Assembly: GCF_900178005.1 (NCBI RefSeq)
Contig: NZ_FXBS01000006.1
Span: 1,054,001-1,118,000, forward strand
Direction of reading: 5' to 3'
Length of the DNA: 64,000 bases
Source of the DNA: Tuberibacillus sp. Marseille-P3662
GTDB taxonomy: Bacteria > Bacillota > Bacilli > Bacillales > Sporolactobacillaceae
The notes under the pieces were generated by a model. It saw nothing but the letters and a program-made list of their open reading frames with translations. It ran no database searches and was not told where the DNA came from. Positions within the stretch are counted from its first letter, which is position 1. Each line of letters begins with the position of its first letter. Made by a program: the position numbers and the translations under genes. Below are positions 19,780 through 28,391 of this stretch, piece after piece.

Positions 19780-19794
19780 ATAAGTTTTACTTAT
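19780..19794. promoter_or_regulatory. CcpC-type operator upstream of citB
   Basis: ATAA-GTTTTAC-TTAT fits the known CcpC box I consensus ATAA-N7-TTAT exactly and lies about 100 bp upstream of the citB start. An ATAAG half-site (19747-19751) lies closer to the promoter, as in B. subtilis where CcpC senses citrate. No ccpC gene is in the window. Confidence 0.65.
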
Positions 19795-19815
19795 GATAAT
19801 TAACTTCATTGATCA

Positions 19816-20544
19816 TTAAGGTTCCCGGGTCAATTTTATCGCAAATTTATAGCGATCAGCTCTATAGTTTGATTTTACCCATTCCAACACTTTACCGTTC
19901 GTAAGATAAGTCTTTCTGGTAATAGATAAGATGGGCTCACCAATGCCCACATTGAGACATTCTTTCTCGTCTTGTCCAGATAGAGTGGATTCGATGACCT
20001 GGTTAGCATAATCTATTTGGTAGTTCATTTGCTCCTCAATATAGGCATATAGAGAATGGCTGGCAATAGTTTCCGTTAATCCTTGAACCTCATTAGCAGG
20101 AATATATGTGCACTCTAATGCCATTGGTTCGTCGTCGGCAAGTCGGATGCGTTTAATTTCGTAGACAGGTTCATGAACAGAAATTTGCAGTTGCTCAGCG
20201 AGTTCGTCATCAGCAGGCATGATTTGAAAACCAGCCAGCTTTGTAGAAGGGGTTAACCCGCGTTCTTTCATATCTTCAGTAAAACTTGTAACCGTATGTA
20301 GCGTTTGTTCCATTTTCTTTTCGCCCACAAAAGTTCCCCGCCCCTTAATACGGTATAAATAACCTTGGTTGACCAAATTGGTAATAGCTTGACGAACGGT
20401 CATCCGGCTGACATTAAATTGCTCCGTGAATTCACGTTCGGACGGAATGGTTTCACCAATTTTGAGTTGATTGTTGTCAACTAAGGACTTAATATATTCT
20501 TCAATTTGGAAGTAGATGGGGACCGGGGAATTCTTATCAATCAA
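19816..20544 (-). CDS. nagR: GntR/HutC-family regulator NagR (YvoA)
   Basis: 242 residues. The N-terminal winged HTH (about 10-75, with PSEREFTEQFNVSRMTVRQAI) is followed by a UTRA ligand domain. It closes the nagA-nagB-nagR operon, as yvoA does in B. subtilis. There it represses GlcNAc genes and is released by glucosamine-6-P or GlcNAc-6-P. Its TTG start overlaps the end of nagB and has a GGGAG site within nagB. Confidence 0.85.
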   Translation of the reverse strand: MIDKNSPVPIYFQIEEYIKSLVDNNQLKIGETIPSEREFTEQFNVSRMTVRQAITNLVNQGYLYRIKGRGTFVGEKKMEQTLHTVTSFTEDMKERGLTPSTKLAGFQIMPADDELAEQLQISVHEPVYEIKRIRLADDEPMALECTYIPANEVQGLTETIASHSLYAYIEEQMNYQIDYANQVIESTLSGQDEKECLNVGIGEPILSITRKTYLTNGKVLEWVKSNYRADRYKFAIKLTREP

Positions 20545-21298
20545 TGTAACGCTCCCTCGCTTTCATTTGGTCATATCGAGATAAAGCGGCTTCATCAGCG
20601 ATTAATATCATATTATCATATCCGATCAAAGCTGATGCAGGGAAACTCTCATCTTGTTCAACTTGGTTTAATAGTTGATGAATCGCCTCTGCCTTTGACT
20701 CTCCTGATGCGAGCAAAAGAATTCTACGACTCGTTAAAATGGTTTTAATACCGACCGTAATCGCCTGTGTCGGAACTTGGTTTATTTGTTCAAAAAAACG
20801 TGCGTTAGCCCGACGTGTGTCTTCCGTCAACTTGGTGACATGTGTTGTTTTCTGAAAGGATGTCCCCGGTTCGTTAAATCCGATGTGTCCATTTTGTCCA
20901 ATACCGAGCAACTGTAAGTCAATGCCACCTAATGTTTCAATGAGCTGATCATAACGCCGGCATTCTTGGTCGAGATCATCAGCTACACCATTAGGAACGT
21001 GGGTATGCTCAGGAGAAATATCAATATCATGAAATAATTCCTGCTCCATAAAAGTCCGATAACTGTTGGGATCTTCTGGAGACAGGCCAACATATTCATC
21101 AAGGTTAACGCTCTTAACCTTACGATAAGACGTTCCATTTCTATGGTGATCTTCAATCATTTTTTCGTAGACGCCCTTAGGTGTCCCGCCTGTTGCCAGA
21201 CCTAAAACCGTATTAGGAGCGCTTTGGACTTGGCGAATCATATAGTCAGCGGCTAACTCACTCATATGAGCATAGTTTGTGGCGCGAATCAGTTTCAT
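20537..21298 (-). CDS. nagB: Glucosamine-6-phosphate deaminase
   Basis: 253 residues. LGLATGGTPKGVYEKM is the phosphate loop. DEYVGL holds the catalytic Asp, and LLGIGQNGHIGFNEPGTSF holds the active-site His and Glu. It converts glucosamine-6-P to fructose-6-P and ammonia. It overlaps nagA by ATGA and nagR by 8 bp, a tight operon. Confidence 0.95.
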   Translation of the reverse strand: MKLIRATNYAHMSELAADYMIRQVQSAPNTVLGLATGGTPKGVYEKMIEDHHRNGTSYRKVKSVNLDEYVGLSPEDPNSYRTFMEQELFHDIDISPEHTHVPNGVADDLDQECRRYDQLIETLGGIDLQLLGIGQNGHIGFNEPGTSFQKTTHVTKLTEDTRRANARFFEQINQVPTQAITVGIKTILTSRRILLLASGESKAEAIHQLLNQVEQDESFPASALIGYDNMILIADEAALSRYDQMKARERYID

Positions 21299-22458
21299 GT
21301 CGTTAATTCCTCCCTCTGGAATACAATCTCACCACGGCAAATCGTCATATAGACGTCATTGTTATGATCAAGGATGGTCATATCAGCGTCTTTACCAGGC
21401 TCTAGTGTCCCTTTGCGATCAATCACTCCAGCTTGCTTTGCTGGATTCATTGCCGTCATATAAACAAGGTCTTCAATTGCCGCATCTGTAAAGGTAAGCA
21501 TATTTTGGAATCCATGTTTCATCTGCAATACACTACCTGCTAAAGTCCCGTCATCTAATCTTGCTTCGCCGTCTTTAACCGTAACATCTTGTCCGCCAAG
21601 ATCATAATGACCATTCTTTAAGCACTTAGCACGCATGGCATCCGTAATTAAAACAAGACGGTCTTTGCCTTTAGTTTTGTATGTGATATGCACAGCATCT
21701 GGATGGACGTGAATACCATCAGCAATGAGCTCGGTATACAATTGATCATGGTAATAAGCACCCCCGACAACGCCTGGCTCCCTGTGATGCATGCCACGCA
21801 TCCCGTTAAATAAATGGGTAACATGAGTTGCACCGTTACTTACAGCTTCTTTAATATCCGTCATCGAACCATTCGAATGACCGATAGATGCCACAACATT
21901 GTGTTCTGATAAATGTTTGACAAACGATTGCCCGTTAGTCATTTCCGGTGCTACAGTCACAAGTTTTATCATGCCCCCACTCATGCGCTGCCATGCCTGA
22001 AATTGATCCATATTAGGTGTCAAAATGGCATCTAGCGGCTGGGCGCCTGCTTTGTCCGGATTAATAAACGGGCCTTCCAAATGAATGCCAATCACTTCGG
22101 CTTGCCCGGTATGCTCCTTATTTAAATAATGACCAACATTTTCAATCGCCTGATCAATTCTGTTGCGGCTTTCTGTCATCGTCGTCGCAAGATAAGAGGT
22201 CGTCCCTTCTTGAGGTAATGCCTGGGACATTGTATCCAATGCCTCTTTTGTTCCATCCATCACATCTGCACCATTAGCTCCGTGAATATGAACATCGATA
22301 AATCCAGGAACGATTTTATAGTCAGCCGGTAGAACAACAGCATCATCCGCGGCCTTGTCCGCACCATGAATTGACATAATGTTATGGTCTTCAACGGTTA
22401 TGAGCGCGTTTTCAATTTTTTCAAAACCCGTATAGGTTGTACCTTGAAGTTTAATCAT
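21295..22458 (-). CDS. nagA: N-acetylglucosamine-6-phosphate deacetylase
   Basis: 387 residues of the amidohydrolase superfamily. The metal motif HIHGANGADVMD is near 60-70, with HLEGPFI, GHSNGS and THLFNGM further on and the catalytic Asp in LITDAMRA. It removes acetate from GlcNAc-6-P to feed NagB. Start 22458 is preceded by GGAGGTGGGC. The longer reading would begin within the ribosome site. Confidence 0.92.
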   Translation of the reverse strand: MIKLQGTTYTGFEKIENALITVEDHNIMSIHGADKAADDAVVLPADYKIVPGFIDVHIHGANGADVMDGTKEALDTMSQALPQEGTTSYLATTMTESRNRIDQAIENVGHYLNKEHTGQAEVIGIHLEGPFINPDKAGAQPLDAILTPNMDQFQAWQRMSGGMIKLVTVAPEMTNGQSFVKHLSEHNVVASIGHSNGSMTDIKEAVSNGATHVTHLFNGMRGMHHREPGVVGGAYYHDQLYTELIADGIHVHPDAVHITYKTKGKDRLVLITDAMRAKCLKNGHYDLGGQDVTVKDGEARLDDGTLAGSVLQMKHGFQNMLTFTDAAIEDLVYMTAMNPAKQAGVIDRKGTLEPGKDADMTILDHNNDVYMTICRGEIVFQREELTT

Positions 22459-22521
22459 CGTTAAGCCCACCTCCACTTATCATTGACTGTATCTTCGTTT
22501 AATATATCATTATTGTTGTTT

Positions 22522-22573
22522 GGTTGTCTATACATCCATACCTAAATTAAAATCGCAAGTGGTCTATAAAACT
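22522..22573. promoter_or_regulatory. Candidate NagR operators upstream of nagA
   Basis: GGTTGTCTATACATCC (22522-22537) and AGTGGTCTATAAAACT (22558-22573) resemble the GntR/HutC dyad T-GGTCTATACCA. They lie 65-115 bp before nagA, where DasR/NagR-type sites are expected. Both are imperfect. Confidence 0.5.
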
Positions 22574-22597
22574 AGTTGAGTTGGGTTCGTCAATAAA

Positions 22598-22622
22598 AAA
22601 ACCGCCGCTTAAAGCGCCGGTT
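22598..22622 (-). terminator. Terminator after tnrA
   Basis: On the minus strand AAACCGGCGCTT/AAGCGGCGGTTTTTTT forms a stem and T-run overlapping the end of tnrA. Confidence 0.85.
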
Positions 22623-22623
22623 T

Positions 22624-22947
22624 CTACTTTCTTATTCTAAAGTGGGCGTTTAACTGTCCACGTAACATCGACTTTCTAATATCTTCTTTGTTCGCCTTCC
22701 GTGTTGCTTTCACCATTTCACGACGTATTTCGTTCGTCTGAACACCTTCTTCACGATGGTCAGCGATCTCCACCAAAGTTTCCACATCTAAAAATGAATA
22801 TTTGCGCGTGCCCTTTTCGGATCGTTCCGGATAAATCAAGCTTCGATCTTCATAATACCGGATTTGCCTGGGTGTTAACCCTGTTAGCTCACTAACTGTA
22901 CCGATCGGAATAACCTTTTTACTTTTATAAGGATATTCGGATGCCAT
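22624..22947 (-). CDS. tnrA: Global nitrogen regulator TnrA (MerR family)
   Basis: 107 residues. The MerR-type winged helix (VSELTGLTPRQIRYYEDRSLIYPERS, about 18-43) is followed by GTRKYSFLDVETL. The short C-terminal tail GQLNAHFR is the TnrA segment that binds feedback-inhibited glutamine synthetase. GlnR has a different, longer tail. It activates nitrogen-limitation genes. A perfect TnrA box lies just upstream, suggesting autoregulation. Confidence 0.9.
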   Translation of the reverse strand: MASEYPYKSKKVIPIGTVSELTGLTPRQIRYYEDRSLIYPERSEKGTRKYSFLDVETLVEIADHREEGVQTNEIRREMVKATRKANKEDIRKSMLRGQLNAHFRIRK

Positions 22948-22966
22948 CCCCTCACCTCCATCCGTT

Positions 22967-22983
22967 TGTAATTTTAGTTTACA
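22967..22983. promoter_or_regulatory. TnrA/GlnR box in the tnrA promoter
   Basis: TGTAATTTTAGTTTACA matches the TnrA/GlnR consensus TGTNA-N7-TNACA at every fixed position. It lies 20 bp before the tnrA start codon, in line with the autoregulation known for B. subtilis tnrA. Confidence 0.75.
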
Positions 22984-23247
22984 AGTTCACTTGTTCATTA
23001 ACAAATAATATGTAAGATTATTTATCATATGGTGTTGTAATGCAGGTGAATCCAAGTTGTGTATAGTGTTGTTTGCCATCATTCTATTCTGGGTAACCTT
23101 TTTTTGTTATCATTCTTGGGGGATAGAGTTAGGAAAACCAGTTTGTCATAAACATTTTAATGAATCGACAAATTTCAACTGTCACAAGTCTGTGCTTAGT
23201 AACGAAAGACTAATTAGCAAGATTACAATGAACGGAGGCGGTTTCTG

Positions 23248-24249
23248 GTGCAACAGCGCAGTCAGTATTTTGACAACGCAAAATTCTTACTGATTTTTTT
23301 CGTTGTGTTTGGTCACATCATCAGTCCGTTAAAAAACAATAGCGACTTCTTATTTGCCGTTTATAAATTCATTTACCTCTTCCATATGCCAGCCTTTATC
23401 CTTATTGCAGGTCATTTTGCTAAGGGGTATGACAAGCCAGGTTATTTCAAAAAAATATTTAAAAAAACGTTAGCTCCATATATCATTTTTCAAGTGATTT
23501 ATTCCTTTTTTTACTATGTTATGGGGTACGAAGACACGCTCACTTTGACTTTGCTTGATCCGCATTGGTCACTATGGTTCTTAATGAGTCTGTTTTCTTG
23601 GTATGTGCTATTGAAAGTGTCAAAGGGCCATCCAATGATGGTCCCATTATCATTTATCGTAGGTATTGCTGTCGGATATTTCGATATATTCGATTCCGTC
23701 CTAAGTATCGAAAGAACGTTAATTTTCTTTCCGTTTTTCATACTTGGACACCATTTAAGCCGTGAACAATTTGCCGCCTTAGGACAAAAACATTGGCGTT
23801 CTTTGGCTACAATTGCTTTATGTCTCATACTAGTAGCGTGCTTTTTTATGATTCCGGATGCAGCCAAAGATTGGTTGTGGGGGTCAGCGTCCTATAACAC
23901 TATGGGTGTCGGTGGTTGGCTTGGAGCTTGCTACCGTATGATGTTTTATATGTTGATGCTAACCGCCACATTCGGCGTTCTTGCTCTCATTCCGCGTGGA
24001 TCATTTTCATTTACTAAATTGGGTAGCTATACGCTCTACATTTACTTATTACACGGTTTCTTTATCAAGACCATTAAGCTCCTCCCCTTCTATAAGAATA
24101 TGGAGCATTTGACAGAGTACTTGTTACTATTCTGTGCCGCTATAGCGATTTGTTATTTATTGGGGAGCGGGCCGGTCCGACAACTCGCAAAACCATTGAT
24201 TGAACTCAAACGTCCTAAGCCTAAGCAACCTAGTGATGTTTCAACTTAA
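23248..24249 (+). CDS. Acyltransferase 3 family membrane protein
   Basis: 333 residues with about ten membrane spans. It has the family opening RSQYFDNAKFLLIFFVVFGHI with the conserved His, and PHWSLWFLMSLFSWY in the middle. Such proteins O-acetylate extracellular polysaccharides or peptidoglycan, but here there is no periplasmic SGNH domain. Starts with GTG after GGAGG. Monocistronic with its own terminator. Substrate unknown. Confidence 0.75.
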   Translation: MQQRSQYFDNAKFLLIFFVVFGHIISPLKNNSDFLFAVYKFIYLFHMPAFILIAGHFAKGYDKPGYFKKIFKKTLAPYIIFQVIYSFFYYVMGYEDTLTLTLLDPHWSLWFLMSLFSWYVLLKVSKGHPMMVPLSFIVGIAVGYFDIFDSVLSIERTLIFFPFFILGHHLSREQFAALGQKHWRSLATIALCLILVACFFMIPDAAKDWLWGSASYNTMGVGGWLGACYRMMFYMLMLTATFGVLALIPRGSFSFTKLGSYTLYIYLLHGFFIKTIKLLPFYKNMEHLTEYLLLFCAAIAICYLLGSGPVRQLAKPLIELKRPKPKQPSDVST

Positions 24250-24260
24250 TTATCGATCCA

Positions 24261-24298
24261 ATCCCTCAACTCCTCCAATGGATTTGAGGGATTACTAT
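24261..24298 (+). terminator. Terminator after the acyltransferase gene
   Basis: AATCCCTCAA/TTGAGGGATT stem followed by an AT-rich tail. Confidence 0.7.
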
Positions 24299-24439
24299 TA
24301 TTATTTATGATAATTAGTTGACATAATATAATTATGGTTAGACTTTAAACGATTTCCCCTTCTATGTATAAACATGACTCACATGCGTACTCTATAACTG
24401 ATTCAAATTTTTAACAATGATTAATGGAGGTCAATTTTT

Positions 24440-24739
24440 ATGGCTCAACAAAACCAGCAATTACAACAAGCTTTTAACGCTGCGCAACAGGCAGAACAAG
24501 CTGTTCAGCAGGCACAGTCAAGTGGAAATCCACAACAAATACAAAAGGCACAGCAGCAGTTGCAACAAGCCCAGCAACAACTTCAGCAAGCCCAAACCCA
24601 AAGCCAACAAGGGGCTCAGCAACAGCAGCAACAACAACAGCAACAATTTCAACAAGCTCAGCAACAGCTTCAGCAGGCGGAACAAGCCCTTCAACAAGCT
24701 CAGCAAGGACAAGCACAGCAGAACAATCAACAACAATAA
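24440..24739 (+). CDS. Glutamine/alanine-rich heptad-repeat protein
   Basis: 99 residues. About half are Gln and the rest mostly Ala, with Leu spaced in QQAQQQL heptads (for example around 37-55 and 70-92). There is no Cys, Trp or aromatic core apart from two Phe. GGAGG lies 11 bases before ATG, and a good terminator follows (24745-24775), so it is a real single-gene unit. The pattern predicts a long amphipathic helix or coiled coil. I do not recognise a family. Gln-rich spore proteins (gamma-SASP) are only a loose analogy. Confidence 0.65.
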   Translation: MAQQNQQLQQAFNAAQQAEQAVQQAQSSGNPQQIQKAQQQLQQAQQQLQQAQTQSQQGAQQQQQQQQQQFQQAQQQLQQAEQALQQAQQGQAQQNNQQQ

Positions 24740-24744
24740 TATGA

Positions 24745-24777
24745 TTGGGTTCCCTCAATCGGGAACCCTTTATTTAT
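24745..24777 (+). terminator. Terminator after the Gln-rich gene
   Basis: GGGTTCCC-TCAATC-GGGAACCC stem followed by TTTATTT. Confidence 0.85.
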
Positions 24778-24877
24778 AGACTTGTCCAATTATGAAAACT
24801 CATTTCCTTGTGTTACTTGATTATTGATGGCATTCGTCTTTATAATATTAAGTGATAAGTGCATGAGGTGATGAGCA

Positions 24878-25300
24878 ATGTCCGGTACGTTCAGTTGGTT
24901 TATCGTCACTTGGTCTATCTTTTTATTTGTGTTTATGGCCATTGGCGGTTACTTTATGTTTCGCAAGTTTTTGAAAAGCTTGCCACGTGATGACGGGAAT
25001 TCTATATTGGACTGGCAAAATTATTATATCGAACAAACCAAACATTTGTGGTCCCAAGAACAAAAGGATCTTCTGGAAGAACTTGTGCGCCCTGTTCCTG
25101 AATTATTCCGCGATGTGGCTAAGGGGAAAATCGCCGGGAAAATCGGTGAAGTTGCTTTAAGAAAAAACGCCCGAACGATGACCCAGGATTTAATTGTTGA
25201 GGGTTACATAAAAGCAACCCCTAAACGCGACCACAAGTATCTTAGAAAAACACTCATGAGGCATAATATCAGTTTACAACCTTATGAACATTTTTTTTAG
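24878..25300 (+). CDS. yneK: DUF2621 membrane-anchored protein YneK
   Basis: 140 residues. One N-terminal membrane span (about 5-28) is followed by a cytosolic helical domain with SILDWQNYYIEQTKHLW and RRLAKGKIAGKIGE-like basic sequence typical of DUF2621. Next to ccdC, as in B. subtilis yneJ-yneK, although here the two genes converge. Function unknown. Confidence 0.75.
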   Translation: MSGTFSWFIVTWSIFLFVFMAIGGYFMFRKFLKSLPRDDGNSILDWQNYYIEQTKHLWSQEQKDLLEELVRPVPELFRDVAKGKIAGKIGEVALRKNARTMTQDLIVEGYIKATPKRDHKYLRKTLMRHNISLQPYEHFF

Positions 25301-25427
25301 AGAGAACTTGCCGGGGTGGCAAACCTTAATCGGCGATGGCTGAGCCTGAGCTTATATTTAATATCCAATATCCTCACTACGACGCCGGAACCCATCTAAG
25401 TAAAAACTTTATACTCTCCTAACGTGT

Positions 25428-25463
25428 AAAAAGGGTATCTCTAAAATGAGACACCCTTTTTTC
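25428..25463. terminator. Terminator between yneK and ccdC
   Basis: AAAAAGGGTATCTC-TAAAAT-GAGACACCCTTTTTT forms a 13-bp stem (one mismatch) with a T-run. It shares its GGGT..C stem core with hairpins at 26110 and 32085. Confidence 0.85.
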
Positions 25464-25468
25464 GGCTA

Positions 25469-25951
25469 CTAAACACGTTGGTCAATGGTCATTTGTTTCT
25501 CAAGACGGCGATACATAATATACATAGCTATCCTCCACGGAAGAATCATGCCGAACGCAAGTGTGAAGAACAATCCGCTCAATTGCGGAACCGTAATGGA
25601 TTGTTCGAAATAAATTTTCATGATGGTTCGAATAATAACTAAAATCACTAAAATAAAAACAAAGGCCTTTGAACGCTTAAGGTAAATATCATGATCACGA
25701 ACTTCAAATTTCGATGTTATGATAAGAAACAAGGAAAAGAACACACCAATGCTAAGCGCCTCAAAAAACTCTGACCACGGTACACGAGTAAAGGGTACCG
25801 TAAACATCAAAAACCCTGTTGACATGAAGAATGGAGGTAAAATAATTTTTTTTGCATTCGTTGGATGGTGGGAAGCTTTCAACCGAATGGCAATGATCGC
25901 TGATGCCAGCCCAATCCCAATTAAAACACTCACAATTTTTAGCATACTCAT
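25469..25951 (-). CDS. ccdC: CcdC family protein (YneJ)
   Basis: 160 residues with five hydrophobic segments and the CcdC/YneJ pattern (KIILPPFFMSTGFLMF, then DIYLKRSKAFVFIL). It is linked by name and location to CcdA-dependent cytochrome c and spore maturation in Bacillus, but its exact role is unknown. The ccdA gene, its partner in B. subtilis, is not in the window. Confidence 0.8.
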   Translation of the reverse strand: MSMLKIVSVLIGIGLASAIIAIRLKASHHPTNAKKIILPPFFMSTGFLMFTVPFTRVPWSEFFEALSIGVFFSLFLIITSKFEVRDHDIYLKRSKAFVFILVILVIIRTIMKIYFEQSITVPQLSGLFFTLAFGMILPWRIAMYIMYRRLEKQMTIDQRV

Positions 25952-26109
25952 CGACCTTACCTATATGAATTCAAAACTCGATTATATTATAACGCTTTTA
26001 TGAAAAAAATAAAATGCCTGCCTTGTCAACTATGTATTTCCGATTACAGTGCAAAGTTACCATTTATCTAAACATCATTAGGAATAGTAAGTAGCGTTTC
26101 GTTGTACCT

Positions 26110-26158
26110 TAAAGGGGTGTCTTAAAGTATGATAAGACTTTAGGACACCCCTTTTTTT
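26110..26158 (+). terminator. Orphan terminator-like hairpin
   Basis: AAGGGGTGTC-T-TAAAGT pairs with ACTTTA-G-GACACCCC and is followed by seven T on the plus strand. No plus-strand gene ends nearby. It may end minus-strand transcription from the carboxypeptidase gene or be a dispersed repeat. Confidence 0.6.
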
Positions 26159-26290
26159 AATGAACCCTATTTTTACCCCATTTCATATAAGGTCCTTTTA
26201 ACTTCACTTATGCTTTTTATTTTTAAATGCAGCGATCTTGAATCTCTAAATTTATGAGCCTCAATACAGGTTTTTATTGGGGCAGTTCCC

Positions 26291-27127
26291 TTACTCGTTT
26301 CGCTTATATTCTTCAAGTGCCCAATCTTTTTTGTATATCTTAGTGGCTGCGTCCTTTCCTACGTAACGCAAATGCCAAGGTTCATACTCATAACCGGTAA
26401 TGTCCTGTTTACCTTTTGGATATCGGACGATGAACCCGAATTCATGTGCATGTTTGGCCACCCAGCGACCCGCTTCGGTATCACCAAATGCTTGAATGAG
26501 CTTAAAGTCAACCGCGCGCGAGGTGATGTCCATAGCTAGCCCGGATTGATGTTCGCTCGTTCCTGGATGAGCACTGACTTGACTTGCCTTCTTTTCTCCA
26601 TAGCGGTCAACATTCGAAGCAAACACCGTTTCCTGCCTTTCATAAGAACGATAACCCGATTGAGCAAACAATTGGATACCTTTGTTGTCCGCCGCTTGAA
26701 ACAATTGCTTTAACGCGTCTGATGTAACCTTACGTACTTTACGCTTTTGGACTTTTTCATCGTATGGAAATCTCACGTCTGCATACTGTAAATTTTTCGG
26801 AACGAATCCATCCGGCAACTTATGGGATTTGTTCACAAGAACTTGCAAATCATTTGGATGAGCGACTGTCACCATACCATTGTCATTGGACTGATGCTGG
26901 TCAGCCTTATCCACTGTTTGACCTTCATTACTTTCAGATGATTGGTCGTTTTGATCTTGACTCTCTGTTTGCTTATTCTTATTCGCATCCTGACTTGATT
27001 GTTGCTCTTGCTGATTGTCTTGCTGTTCATGTGTTGATGAATCCTGTTTTCCCTGGGGATTGCAAGCTGATAAAGAGAGTATTGTTACGCCTGCCATCAA
27101 CCACACTGTTGCTGTTTTTTTCCTCAT
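26291..27127 (-). CDS. VanY-type D-alanyl-D-alanine carboxypeptidase lipoprotein
   Basis: 278 residues. A lipoprotein signal ends in LSLSAC (Cys21). It is followed by about 65 residues rich in Q, N, D and S, likely a spacer across the wall, then an M15B peptidase domain with Zn motifs SEHQSGLAMDIT and WHLRYVG. It trims the terminal D-Ala from peptidoglycan stems. Start 27127 is preceded by GGGGG. It occupies the place of ccdA/yneI in the B. subtilis order. Confidence 0.85.
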   Translation of the reverse strand: MRKKTATVWLMAGVTILSLSACNPQGKQDSSTHEQQDNQQEQQSSQDANKNKQTESQDQNDQSSESNEGQTVDKADQHQSNDNGMVTVAHPNDLQVLVNKSHKLPDGFVPKNLQYADVRFPYDEKVQKRKVRKVTSDALKQLFQAADNKGIQLFAQSGYRSYERQETVFASNVDRYGEKKASQVSAHPGTSEHQSGLAMDITSRAVDFKLIQAFGDTEAGRWVAKHAHEFGFIVRYPKGKQDITGYEYEPWHLRYVGKDAATKIYKKDWALEEYKRNE

Positions 27128-27160
27128 GCCATTTATCCCCCTATTGAAATTTCCTATCAT

Positions 27161-27501
27161 AGGTTAACAGAAAATCCGACAATAGGAAACCAACATTCGT
27201 ATGAAATTTGTAGAACGATATAGCGTATTGTCTAGCGTTTGATCGGCTGGCCGTGGCTATTTTTCACTTCAATCCTCTTTAGCACGGCTAGCTTGATCAC
27301 GGATGTATCTCATCAGAAAATATTCGTGGAGTGGAGCGTTTTTGTGCCAACCGTGTTCACTAGAATCCCATCATAGGGGGTTATTTTGTCGGCGAATCAT
27401 CATCTACCTACTGCGTGTACGTACCGGAAATATGAATGGTTTCTTAGAATGTTCGATATTCCCAAACGGTGAATAGCTATTAAGAATCATGCTTGGACAT
27501 A
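27161..27501. other. Gene-free stretch between the VanY-like gene and yneF
   Basis: About 340 bp without a credible reading frame, RNA gene or strong hairpin. It presumably holds the promoter of the carboxypeptidase gene. I see no remnant of ccdA or yneI, which occupy this spot in B. subtilis. Confidence 0.6.
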
Positions 27502-27530
27502 AAAAAACCACAGTTTTTAACTGTGGTTAA
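27502..27530 (-). terminator. Terminator after yneF
   Basis: AACCACAGTT-AAA-AACTGTGGTT on the minus strand followed by TTTTT. Confidence 0.85.
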
Positions 27531-27534
27531 CGCA

Positions 27535-27747
27535 TTATTTCGATTGATTGTTCATGGCTTTCATCATTTGATTAATCTTCTTCTGCGATGGGTTTTGTCC
27601 CATTTGTGTCATCATGACACGCAACATTTTTTCATTGATAGGCGGATTCTTCTTAATATAACTCATCATATATTTACGAGCGGCGAAAAAGCCGGCCAAC
27701 ACGCCAACGATGATACAAACGACGCCCACTAGGATATACATCCACAT
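27535..27747 (-). CDS. yneF: UPF0154 protein YneF
   Basis: 70 residues. An N-terminal membrane span (4-22) is followed by [43 protein letters not shown], the UPF0154 signature. Function unknown. Conserved next to sirA. A strong AAGGAGG site precedes it. Confidence 0.9.
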   Translation of the reverse strand: MWMYILVGVVCIIVGVLAGFFAARKYMMSYIKKNPPINEKMLRVMMTQMGQNPSQKKINQMMKAMNNQSK

Positions 27748-27822
27748 ATGGTGCTAGTCCTCCTTTAGTTTTTCTGTCCAAATCATAGTTTACTACAAAC
27801 GAGTGGGCCTATACAATACCGA

Positions 27823-28266
27823 TTATATGAGATGAGCATGTTTCACAGGTGCCAACCAGCCAAACCTTTGATGCCCGGCGTCAATGGCTAAAAAACAAGG
27901 ATCAATATTCCGCAAAACTTCAAAAAAAACGGTCTCGGAACGTAAATCACCAGTGGCTTCCATATGCATCACATTATGGTCAATCGCTAGTTTGGCCATA
28001 CTTTGTCCATATACTGAATGAATCATATATTCCCCTTGGTTGACAGTGAATTCCGAGGAACTGGCCAGTTGCTGTTGAATGTTCGTCTCAATTTCATGTA
28101 CGGGGATTTTCTTTGTTATGTATGCCACTTGCTTATGTAGTTGTTCCCTATTAAAAGGGTCATGTGTATGGAAGGTTTCAACAAAAAGTTGAAATAATTT
28201 GGCCTCTTTACCAAAAAAACTGCGCGCGACTTCATTTTCAATTAAATAAATATAATAGTGCCTCAT
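27823..28266 (-). CDS. sirA: Sporulation inhibitor of replication SirA (YneE)
   Basis: 147 residues matching SirA in the opening MRHYYIYLIENEVARSFFG and the closing TVFFEVLRNIDPCFLA and RFGWLAPVK. SirA binds DnaA domain I and blocks new rounds of replication when Spo0A is active. Start 28266 is set by AGGAGG six bases upstream. It marks the host as a sporulator. TTTTGTCAAAGTTTGTCGG at 28356-28374 contains weak Spo0A-box-like elements. Confidence 0.88.
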   Translation of the reverse strand: MRHYYIYLIENEVARSFFGKEAKLFQLFVETFHTHDPFNREQLHKQVAYITKKIPVHEIETNIQQQLASSSEFTVNQGEYMIHSVYGQSMAKLAIDHNVMHMEATGDLRSETVFFEVLRNIDPCFLAIDAGHQRFGWLAPVKHAHLI

Positions 28267-28391
28267 TGTCATCCTCCTTTTAGAGGTTTGTCCTATCATT
28301 ATAGTGGATACTTCTTAAGGACATTGTCTAAACAAGGCGACAACAAGGCACTGATTTTGTCAAAGTTTGTCGGTTAGTAAAGAGAATCTAG

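Noticed and set aside
24474-24758. Long antisense frames rich in Leu and Val opposite the Gln-rich gene
   Set aside because: They are the mirror of CAG/CAA codons; they lack ribosome sites, and the plus-strand gene has a full expression context.
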